In this document: positions 36,250-45,767 of the stretch, in pieces
Position numbering within the stretch: the stretch's first letter is position 1
How the letters are laid out: each line of letters starts with the position of its first letter
Source: Metridium senile
Taxonomy: Eukaryota; Cnidaria; Anthozoa; Actiniaria; Metridiidae
Reading direction: 5' to 3'
Assembly: GCA_949775045.1 (NCBI GenBank)
Contig: OX459095.1
Coordinates: 20,984,811 to 21,048,810, forward strand
DNA length: 64,000 bases
Position numbers and translations under genes: made by a program
Notes under the pieces: model-generated
Databases searched by the model: none
What the model saw: the letters and a program-made list of their open reading frames with translations, nothing else
Told to the model about the DNA's origin: nothing

Positions 36250-36569
36250 TAATAAAGTCACGGGCCCAGGTCTCCATTGAGCTATCACGTGCACGTGTTT
36301 TCTATTTCTGTATGTAAACATGATGTCGGTCCAAAGGTCATTTCTATTTTGCTTTTCCACATGGCTGAGGGTTTACACCATGAAGTGTTCACATGTAAGC
36401 TTTACGCTGATTGGCTGAGCTTATCTGTGGCTAGTTGTGATTGGTCCAGCCCACATATACGCCTCTTTCGTGCATGACCATGGTGGCTGATCTAAGTTCA
36501 ACTTTCAAAGCACGATCATAACAAAACGCTACTGTTCTCCTTGGTGTTCATCGAAATTCTACCAAGGTC
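36250..36569 (+). promoter_or_regulatory. putative KLF promoter and 5' leader with tandem E-boxes
   Basis: Two CACGTG palindromes sit back to back at 36286-36297. Two ATTGG (inverted CCAAT) boxes follow near 36410 and 36440 (GCTGATTGGCTGAGC, GTGATTGGTCC). The leader has upstream ATGs, including one at about 36479 opening a 13-codon uORF that ends before the main ATG. CACGTG is the classic bHLH (Myc/Max, CLOCK/BMAL) site; its use here is inference. Confidence 0.5.
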
Positions 36570-38841
36570 ATGGAAGTGCTGCCTCTCTCTCCACCTTCAA
36601 CGCCTTCTAGCGATTCGAAAGACATGGAAGTAAGAATATTTACAATCGTTCTTTGGCGTTTTTGTTAAAACAGCGATTTAAAAAATAGCAACTCAAGCAT
36701 GTTTCTTTGTTTACTTCGCAGGAAATTCAAAGCATTACCAGCAAAAACTGCGAACAGTCTGAAAACAACAGCAATGTCGATCTCGATGCCGTTCAATCTC
36801 TTCTTGCTATCAGTAGATGGTCTCCACCGACACCAGAACGAAGTACCGCTAGTCCTGATTCAGGAAACTCGTCAATAAGCCGAAATTCATCGAGTGCGTC
36901 CCTGAGTAGTACATGTACAAACAGCACGGACGCATCGTCAGGTTTTAGCGATTATAGCGACAAAGTAAGTAGTAGTTAGTTATATTTCCAACTCATTTAT
37001 ATCTCATAAGTTGTGTCTTTCGATAAGGCTTTGTAGTTCAAGGTTAACAAACTGTTTATTCTCTTTAATAGTGTCGTGATAATGAAGACGCCGCCGAAAT
37101 ACGATACTCGGCCGCTACAACTGCTCAGTCACAATCGCCAAATACTACGACTACATCGTCAATACCGACAGTGATGGGATTCAATCAAATACTACTACCT
37201 AACGGTGCTAACATTCCCGCTGGCGCTATCATGATTATGTATCCCGTAAATGGCACAGACCAGCGAGGTCTTGTCCCTCTACAACTCACACAAAATAACC
37301 TACTACAAGCCGTAGCAGGACAACAGAATGTACAAAATCTACAGGACGGTGGAAAGAATCAGGCTGGCAGACGAAGAAATCATATCTGTACTTACGAAAA
37401 CTGTGGAAAAACCTATTTTAAAAGCTCACATTTGAAAGCCCATCTTCGTACACACACAGGTAGGTGCTGTACTTTGAACCCTTCAAATGAAATACTTGAA
37501 AAACGCGGCAAAAAGCTATGTCATGCCAACAGATGTTCAAAATTTTACAATTAAATAAGGGATTTTCTTTATTACATCTTTCTATTTTTATTAAGAATAC
37601 AAGTTTTCCAGTTGTAAAATCCAAATGTTTCGGACTTCGTTCAAACCTTTTACACTCCCTCGACACACACCCCCAAAATAGTGTGACGTAACAGCAAAAC
37701 AGTTTACAAGTCACGGCAGAACAATGGGTGCACGTGAACAGTGAGTGTTCAAGGCTTGAAAGCGCGGGCTTTGTGTCATCCCGTGATCATGTTTACGGCA
37801 TGGACTTTGAGATCACGAAGATGTTCCAATGATTGAAGATTGAGAATTTTGACACTATTAAAACACACGCAAAGGTTTTTGATACTACGAATATTGTGAG
37901 AAATTAAAATAAAATTGAAAATTTAACTTTGGTGCGTGAACTTGACATTGGGAAGAATAATGCCTCTTGACATTGTGGCGGAGATACTAATTTTCAAATG
38001 TAAATTAAATTTTCTTTTTGAAGGGAAAAAACCCTTTTTCAGAAATATTAGAATTAAAAAATTAATTGTTTTAATTTTTTTATTTGATCATCATAGTTTT
38101 AATTTTGAAATAGTTTTATCTATTTTGTTATAATTTTAGAATTATTTTTAGTTGAAATGTTTATATTTGATTTTGAAATATTATTATATAAAAGTTTTTG
38201 ATTTTAATCTAAAAAATATTTTTTCTTATTTTTTTTTTAGGTGAAAAGCCTTTTCCTTGTATGTACAAAATATAGAAATATTAGAATTAAAAAATTAATT
38301 GTTTCAATTTTTTTATTTGATCATCATAGTTTTAATTTTGAAATAGTTTTATCTATTTTGTTATAATTTTAGAATTATTTTTAGTTGAAATGTTTATATT
38401 TGATTTTGTAATATTATTATATAAAAGTTTTTGATTTTAATCTAAAAAATATTTTTCTCTTTTTTTTTAGGTGAAAAGCCTTTTCCTTGTACATGGGAAG
38501 GATGTGATAGACGTTTTGCAAGATCAGATGAACTGGCACGTCACAAGAGAACACATACTGGAGAAAAACGATTCACATGTACCCTTTGTGGTCGCAAGTT
38601 TATGAGGTCAGACCACTTAACCAAGCATGCAAGGAGACACATGACAGCTAGAAAAGTTCCAGGTTGGCAACTTGAGATGAGTAAACTCAACCAGATTGCT
38701 GCTATGCAGTCATCAGGGTTAACTACTTTACCAGTAGTGGCATCTAGTGCAGCTCAACAAAACATTCAATCAATGGCTGTGTCTTTAAGCTCATTTGGCA
38801 GATTACCAAATATGGTGTCCACAACAAGCCCAGGCTCTTAG
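36570..38841 (+). CDS. KLF10/11: Kruppel-like factor, KLF10/KLF11 (TIEG) type, 353 aa, 4 exons
   Basis: Exons 36570-36629, 36722-36964, 37072-37459 and 38471-38841 join in frame with GT-AG introns. This is a nuclear DNA-binding transcription factor of the GC/CACCC-box class. Three C2H2 fingers: C207/C212/H225/H229, C237/C242/H255/H259 and C267/C270/H283/H287, with TGEK linkers. Finger 1 has [12 protein letters not shown] and the tail after finger 3 reads '[13 protein letters not shown]'; both are hallmarks of KLF10/11 rather than of other KLFs. Residues 40-54 ([13 protein letters not shown]) look like the amphipathic Sin3-interacting helix of this subfamily, so repression through Sin3 is likely. 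The N-terminus is Ser/Pro/Thr-rich. The first ATG is chosen because it opens the in-frame exon 1 with a good donor (GAA|GTAAG). Slightly shorter than the 480-510 aa vertebrate proteins. Confidence 0.92.
38041..38506 (+). repeat. 233-bp tandem duplication over KLF intron 3 / exon 4 border
   Basis: Copy 1 38041-38273, copy 2 38274-38506, nearly identical. Each contains AT-rich intron end, pyrimidine run, AG acceptor and the first bases of exon 4 (GTGAAAAGCCTTTTCCTTGT). In copy 1 the exon piece (38241-38260) runs into ATGTACAAAATATAG and hits a stop after a few codons. In copy 2 it continues into the real finger 2. Copy 1 is thus a decoy acceptor. Confidence 0.85.
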
Positions 38842-39430
38842 ACAGAAAAGGTGATAGTTGTGGAACACAACTGAACAATGTACTGCTCCACGGGTGTGCA
38901 AGTGGAGTCAACCAAGTCCCACTGACTTGTGGAAGACTCTAAAAGGCATCATGCCTATCAATCAGACTCTCCATACCAGCTACCACATGCACAAATGCTT
39001 GCCTTAACCAGTGAGACAAGAAATATGTGAATATTATATATCTTTATGGTTACTCTATATTGCTGAAAGTAATGACAGCTGATACGATCACAACAAATAT
39101 ATCAATAGCATGTGTATAGAAAAGTTGCGTAGAATTACTGAAGTAGAGGACAAAACAATGGTAATTATTCACATGATAATAAACATGCTTTTGTCCTCTG
39201 AGTAGCATTACATGAAACATGTATAATATACTTTGCAAAAATATTGCAAATTGGTGTGCCTAGAAGCTCAACTAGGCTATTATGCTGATGAATGTATTAG
39301 GATCCATGTCCTAAAGACTTATAAGAGCAATGTATTACATCAATGTGAATGCATGTGTACCATCATAGAGTGTAAAAAAATTGATTTGTTCTCAATTGTG
39401 ATTATGTAAATAACAAAATAAAAATTATAT
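38842..39430 (+). other. KLF 3' UTR and polyadenylation region
   Basis: Follows the KLF stop codon with no further frame. An AATAAA signal at about 39417-39422 is the most plausible end. The sequence from there to 39780 shows nothing recognisable. Confidence 0.5.
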
Positions 39431-39785
39431 AATAATATAGATAAAATTATAACTATGTATAAAAATCAGTTAATTAGCTGTGCTCAAATATTTATTTTTG
39501 CTTTTGTACAGCATAATACCCAATCATCAGTTTATAAATACATATATTACAAAATGAACTTGTGGTCTTTTTATTTTGTCTTGATATTTGCATGATAAGA
39601 ATGTGAGCAGAATTTTGATCATCTGATCTATTGTGTTGAAAACTGAGGTGATTATGACAAGCTACTACTCCAAAAGACATCAATCTTGTTCATACTTGCT
39701 GGACCTGTATGCTACCTGTAATAGTCCCATTCTAAAAGTACTTTTTAAAGAATATGTAACATGTTATCAAGGCTTAGGTTGATTG

Positions 39786-41886
39786 TAGAACCTTGACTGG
39801 ACTGGACTGAGAAAACCTGGACTGGACTGAGAAAACCTGGACTGTTGTAAAACCTGGACTGAGAAAACCTGGACTGAGAAAACCTGGACTATTGTAAAAC
39901 CTGGACTATTGTAAAACCTGGACTGAGAAAATAATAATAATAAACGATAATAATGATAATAACAATAATAAACATCGCAAAAAGCCTTTTATAAACTCAA
40001 AAATGTAACTTCCCGTCATTGAAGTAAATATTTCAATCAAATGCCAACTTCATCATGAAATATAGTAGCTAGAAGACGAAAGGACTACTTGCAGTCGTAC
40101 TTAGCTAGAATCAACTTACATTTTTTCGTTTTTGAGCGTCATATAAGAATTGCATCTTTGAGCCGATTTTTTCACAAATTTAGACCAGTCTAGTGATCTT
40201 ATTTGCGCTCTCCTAGTCTCAATTTAGTGCGTAAAATATGCCGATATTTGTATAAAACTCGTGGGATTTCAAAGTATTCTATAATCCCGGCCTTACATTT
40301 TCACGAGCTAACACAGAATGAGTGAATATACTAAGCGGTTTCGAGGCTAATACGGCATAAAAAGATCTCGAGTAATCCCTGCACCATTCAAGTATTTCGT
40401 AAGATAAACTTATTAAAGTGTTGAATAACAAAGCTTAAAAGGTTGATTTTACATGTAATTTCCCAGCCTTGATTCAAATATTTACTTCAATGAAGAGAAA
40501 GCATGTACTTGAATTGGCGTCTGGTTCGATAGTAACTTTCAATTTAAATACCAGATAAAAAATAAGACATGTCAGTCTGCTTTTTATTCAATATTTAATA
40601 TTAGACGCATACGTAAGTTCTTATCCGTTGATGCTGCTAAGACGCTATAGTACATGCTCTCGTAATTAGTCGATTAGACTATTGTAATTTGCTTTTGTAT
40701 GGTCTACCAGCAATTCACATAAACACACTTCAGCGCGCACAAAATGCAGCAGCAAGACTTATCACAAACACGCCACGCTTTTCTCACATTACTCCGGTAT
40801 TGAATGATATTATATTGAATGATAGAATTACATTGGCTTCCTGTTAAATTTAGAATTATTTATTAAGTTATTTTATTTATTTTTAAGGCTATGCATGGTA
40901 CCGCATACCGCACCTGCATATTTAAATAATCTGATATATTTTAAACATTCTCGGTATAACCTTAGATCCATAAGTAACAACCTTAGACCTCAAATCAAAT
41001 CAGGCAAGACAACGGGAGACCGGGCATTCAAGGTCGCAGCTCCAATATTATTGAATGAACTCCCTCTTAGTGTAAGGTCTGCAAACAGCATTACAACATT
41101 CAAGAAGCTTTTAAAGACCCATTTGTTTAAGAAAGCATATTTTTAAATAGTTTTATTATTTATTATTCTGCTCTTTCTGTTTTATTTAGGAACTTTTTGT
41201 TTTGTTTGACAAAAAATTATATTTTGTCCTATTATATATTTAAACTAATTTCTATTCAATAAATGTAAATATTTAAAATGTGAATAGTAGAGCTTGAATA
41301 TCGTATAAATATTGTAGTATAGTTTAGCTTAGTTAGGATTTTTCATGTTTTTAAATTGTAAATTTTATAAAGCGCATTAGATCATATACTTTATAATGAA
41401 TTTTTGCGCTATCAGAAACATTAAATTATTATTATATATTATTACTTTAATTTACTGCTAATCTTGAAAACGGATGGAAGAGTTGGCGTTTAAATTAGGC
41501 AGGATTCAATAATGAATAATTCAACACTTACTACACGAGAATCAGCAATCTTGAAGCCGCCTTCGATCAAGATAGATAGGGTAGATTCTTCATGTTTGAG
41601 TTTATAAAAGGCTTTTTGCGATGTTTATTATTGTTATTATTATTATTTATTATCGTTTATTATTATTATTTTCTCAGTCCAGGTTTTACAATAGTCCAGG
41701 TTTTACAATAGTCCAGGTTTTCTCAGTCCAGGTTTTCTCAGTCCAGGTTTTCTCAGTCCAGGTTTTACAACAGTCCAGGTTTTCTCAGTCCAGGTTTTCT
41801 CAGTCCAGGTTTTACAACAGTCCAGGTTTTCTCAGTCCAGTCCAGGTTTTCTCAGTCCAGTCCAGTCAAGGTTTTACAACATGCCG
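39786..41886. mobile_element. fold-back element with satellite-like ends and LINE cargo
   Basis: Both ends are built of the same short repeat in inverted orientation: on the left AACCTGGACTGAGAAAACCT units (39800-39928), on the right AGGTTTTCTCAGTCCAGGTT units (41678-41880). The arms continue inward as AATAATAATAAACGATAATA and ACATCGCAAAAAGCCTTTTA (to about 40010), mirrored at 41600-41660. The ends read ACCTTGACTGGACTGGACTG and CAGTCCAGTCCAGTCAAGGT. The loop holds a dead LINE 3' end (40571-41430). It directly abuts the next fold-back element. Confidence 0.7.
40571..41430 (+). pseudogene. non-LTR retrotransposon (CR1/L2-like) reverse transcriptase C-terminal remnant
   Basis: The translation in pieces shows a typical LINE tail: an 'RKFLSVDAAKTL' segment, then 'SRLDYCNLLLYGLP' and 'LQRAQNAAARLIT', then after a frameshift 'LHWLPV', then 40895-41146 with 'LRSISNNLRP', 'GDRAFKVAAPILLNELPLSV' and 'FKKLLKTHLFKKAYF'. 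An in-frame stop near 40646 and the frameshift near 40810 show it is dead. The 3' end has a GCGC module and ATT-rich tail (41360-41440). Only the last part of the enzyme remains; endonuclease and catalytic palm are missing. Confidence 0.8.
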
Positions 41887-42063
41887 TAATAACCGTCTGC
41901 GAAAGTTCGCCAGATATCGTGTTCTCTGTGACCCGATATAAGAAGCGATTTCTGATTGGCTCTCGCTTGGATCAATTCTTACGCGAACTCTGATTGGTCA
42001 ACGGCACGGCATAATCTCTTCCGGTTGCGATATTTCCGTTGCTACATGCACGTGAGTTTGACC

Positions 42064-42300
42064 ATGTTGACAGCTAGAGTAAAGACATGGTCTAAATATA
42101 TTACTATGAGTGTAGTGACCTGCGATTTGTGCCGCAGCACACAACTTAAACCAGAAGAGAGGTTCCTCATTGAAGGAAAGTGTGAAATTAAGATTCTTTC
42201 AGAGCTCCAAATTCTTTCTCGAACGCCGAATAATGACTATATTTGCCGTCGATGTTTCGTACTTTTGAAGAGACGAAGGCGTTCGCTTCAACTGATATAA
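42064..42300 (+). CDS. small Cys-rich protein of unknown function, about 78 codons (or 64 from the second Met)
   Basis: Open frame starting ATG at 42064, with an alternative ATG at 42106, ending TAA at 42298-42300. From the second Met it reads MSVVTCDLCRS..., with CDLC near the N-terminus and CRRC about 45 residues later, then a basic stretch (KRRRR). Two CxxC pairs suggest one zinc-binding module; the basic tail could bind nucleic acid. I do not recognise the family. It lies in the loop of a fold-back element, and part of its start lies within the inner arm. It may be an element-borne gene, a captured host fragment or chance. There is no splice evidence. Confidence 0.4.
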   Translation: MLTARVKTWSKYITMSVVTCDLCRSTQLKPEERFLIEGKCEIKILSELQILSRTPNNDYICRRCFVLLKRRRRSLQLI

Positions 42301-42438
42301 CCTCCATCGAGAGTGCTTTTAACATCACAGCGTCCGTTGAAGAACATTGTGAAAGTGCTGATTGTAATATATTTATACCATGTCTTTACTCTCGCTGTCA
42401 ACATGGTCAAACTCACGTGCATGTAGCAACGAAAACAT

Positions 42439-42526
42439 CAATCTCGAACCCAGAGCCTGCGTTACTCTTGGCCAGCAGTGCCGGCACTGCTGGCCAAGAG
42501 TAACGCAGGCTCTGGGTTCGAGATTG
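42439..42526. repeat. 88-bp perfect palindrome
   Basis: The two 44-bp arms (42439-42482 and 42483-42526) are exact reverse complements with no loop; the centre reads GCAGTGCCGGCACTGC. A degraded relative of the arm (AATCTCGAGCCCAGAG ... GGCTCGGGGTTCGAGATTG) surrounds 42541-42635. Confidence 0.9.
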
Positions 42527-44648
42527 CGAAAACATCGCAACCAATCTCGAGCCCAGAGTCACGTCTGGCTTTTTGTCAGCGGTCTTATGGCGGTTACTCG
42601 GCTGGCCAAGAGGAACGAAGGCTCGGGGTTCGAGATTGCATCGCAACTGGAAAAGATTATGCCGTGCCGTTGACCAATCAGAGTTCGCGTAAGAATTGAT
42701 CCAAGCGAGAGCCAATCAGAAATCGCTTCTTATATCGGGTCACAGAGAACACGATATCTGGCGAACTTTCGCAGACGGTTATTACGGGTAATTAAACCGG
42801 CTGTACGCAGGCTACCTATTTCATAGCTATGCTTTTTTCGGATTGTAGTATATCATATTAAGGGCTATAAAAAATAGTTCTTGGTAGCCTCCCCTGCAGG
42901 CAATCTTGCTGGGTTTCCTTTGTCCCCTGCTGGGTTTCTTTTATCATGCGAACCGGAGAAGAATGGGCCTGTACAGGACCCGAAGTGATCCCAGGACCCG
43001 AAGTGATCCCGGGACCCCAAGTGATCCTCAAAACTGTTGTTATTGTACCCGAAGTGATCCCAGGACCCGAAATGAACCCGAGATAGGACCCGAACTGATC
43101 CCCGTATATACTACGGAATGGAATAGAATACTTTTAATTATTTTTTAAAACAGTAACTGTTTTTATTATATGGCTTAGATATTTCTGGAATTCTGATTGG
43201 TTGACGCGCGGTCCATCAAAAGGCGTATTGGGCCGTTTCTATGACAACAGCCCATATTCGTATTTTTTCAGCCAAAAAAGCCATATAATAAACGATTTAT
43301 TAACCTTGCTTGTTCGGTCTGTACGGGAAAATATCAGACCTCGGTCTTTTACGATTTCTGGCGGGAAAATAATGTAATCAATTTTAGTGGGAAATTGAAA
43401 ACGAGGCCGGGTTTCAAAAAATTATACATTTAGATTAAATTTGACTTTGACTGTTATCTCTTCGGTTTTGAACGTTTCTCAATGAGTTCTTTCAAATGTG
43501 CAGTACAATTTTGCATAACCCTCGTCATTTCCCCGCCAAAACTCGTAACATTTGTAGAAGTTTCTTTGTGTGTGTTCTCTTCACATGTAAAATTTGAAGT
43601 TGATCGGACTTGACTATAAAATGTTATTCAAATTCACGGTTAAAAACGCCGATTTCACTGCCAGCCCAGCGTGTTTAAAAAAATAATAATTTGTGTTGAT
43701 ATGAATTTATGCATGTTATCATGTTGACATATAAGTTCAGTTTAAGAGTTTTATTATTGAAAATGAATCGCTTTTGTATATAATTATATGCCTTTGTTTA
43801 TTATTACTGTTACAAATGCAAAGGTTAAGGTGGATCACTATAGTTTTTGAAAAGCCACACCAGGCCGTTATAAACGTCGTTTTGACAAACTTCCCAATTT
43901 TCGATTGACCTGAAACTTTTACAGATTATCAGTCTTAGTCTGAAATTTAAAACAATATACTTTGTTTTTAGATTTGTATTTTAATAGCAGCGATATACAG
44001 GAAAAACGGAAATCAGTTGCGCTTAAATTGTAGACGAACGCGATGAGATCTCGAAAAGCGGCTACTACCACAGTAAACTACAACATTAGGCACTCAAAAT
44101 ATCAAAGAATTAAAGAAATCTGTATGTTTGATTTCGAGAAAATTACAGATATATTTTGTACTTTGTAGTTTTGAGTGTTAGAAGGAATCACTCAATTGTG
44201 TGGCAATGTGACTTACAATAACTGAACAAATAGCGCTCAAAAACCGTCAAAACCTTCCCTGTACATATATGTCTTTAGTTACTAAGTTTGGGACAATAAA
44301 TCGTTCACAGTATTGAGAAATTATTTTTTTTCTTAGAGATGTTAAGGCTTGACTTCAAGCGAAAACACATCACTGTTGCGCTTTTCTATAAATATTCAAA
44401 ACTGCCGTTTACATTTTTCTGTAAAACTCACAAACTCTTCTCCAAAGTACTAGAAATGCTATCCTGAAGCTTCATTTCAATTGAGGCATTTAAAGGTGGT
44501 AAAAAAAATTAAACTTGGATATCTTAACGAAGCCGACTCGTTCGGCTGTTCACGGCCACTAATGATGCAAATCTGCGTTACATTCTGGAGTCACGACGCA
44601 ATACACCGTGACGGTTTTGGATGAGTTATTACTTCCGGCGATAAAAGA

Positions 44649-45230
44649 AAGAGCCAGGGAAGGGAGGGGAGGGCTGGAGCTGAGTTAGTTTACCCTCATA
44701 GAAATAAATGGAAAAAAGCAACGACTTAAGATGATTAATTTTGTTTTTAATGCTTCTTTCTTCTTGAGATATTTGAATTACGTGGCAATCAAAAAAACTA
44801 ATCTTCAGTTAATTTGTACAATGCAAGAATCTGATCCGGCTGAACCGCATAGAAATATTTGCGTCCACACGAATCCGCGTATCCGGAGGATTCAAGTGAA
44901 AGTATGCGGTTTCGGCGACCGGATTCACTGGATTCGTGTGGACGATAGGCCGATTCGCATCAAAAAGTATGCGGTTTCAAAAGTATCCGGATCCGTGTAG
45001 ACGGGGTCTAAATCCACAAAACATATAGCACTTATGATAATAAATTTCGCTAATTTCTTCATTCCATTGTTCTTTTGTTAGTTGTGACTTTTTATTGGCA
45101 GGTATTTTGAGAGAAAAGGTAACTAATTTGCAATTCATTTCACAAATTCAACCGGCACAAAGGAATGTATCACTACATGCAGTCAGATGTAATCAAAAGA
45201 ACAATGGAATGAAGCAATTAGCGAAATTTA
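44649..45230. other. loop of the main fold-back, with two small inverted repeats
   Basis: Contains a MITE-like part (about 44855-45007) with GCGTCCACACGAATCCGCG and GGATCCGTGTAGACGG ends. It also contains a hairpin (45042-45231) whose arms ATTTCGCTAATTTCTTCATT and GAATGAAGCAATTAGCGAAA are inverted. The open frames here (44731-45000, 45095-45319) carry no domain. Confidence 0.55.
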
Positions 45231-45767
45231 TTTTTATCGCCGGAAGTAATAACTCAACCAAAACCGTCACGGTGTATTGCGTCGTGACTCCAGAATGTAA
45301 CGCAGATTTGCATCATTAGTGGCCGTGAACAGCCGAACGAGTCGGCTTCGTTAAGATATCCAAGTTTAATTTTTTTTACCACCTTTAAATGCCTCAATTG
45401 AAATGAAGCTTCAGGATAGCATTTCTAGTACTTTGGAGAAGAGTTTGTGAGTTTTACAGAAAAATGTAAACGGCAGTTTTGAATATTTATAGAAAAGCGC
45501 AACAGTGATGTGTTTTCGCTTGAAGTCAAGCCTTAACATCTCTAAGAAAAAAAATAATTTCTCAATACTGTGAACGATTTATTGTCCCAAACTTAGTAAC
45601 TAAAGACATATATGTACAGGGAAGGTTTTGACGGTTTTTGAGCGCTATTTGTTCAGTTATTGTAAGTCACATTGCCACACATTGAGTGATTCCTTCTAAC
45701 ACTCAAAACTACAAAGTACAAAATATATCTGTAATTTTCTCGAAATCAAACATACAGATTTCTTTAA

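Larger units (their letters stand above)
41884..42790. mobile_element. fold-back element, 0.9 kb, with Cys-rich ORF in the loop
   Basis: Ends CCGTAATAACCGTCTGCGAA and TTCGCAGACGGTTATTACGG are inverted; arms of about 150 bp (41884-42035 and 42640-42790) include CCAAT-type sequence. The next arm segment (42036-42103) pairs with 42365-42431. The right arm is interrupted by a block (42439-42640) that itself contains an 88-bp perfect palindrome. The loop carries the ORF at 42064-42300. Confidence 0.7.

Noticed and set aside
40895..41146. 83-codon frame as a live host gene
   Set aside because: It is the C-terminal tail of a LINE reverse transcriptase with an upstream stop and frameshift.
44731..45319. 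Open frames in the loop of the main fold-back
   Set aside because: They overlap small inverted repeats and have no domain or coding pattern.
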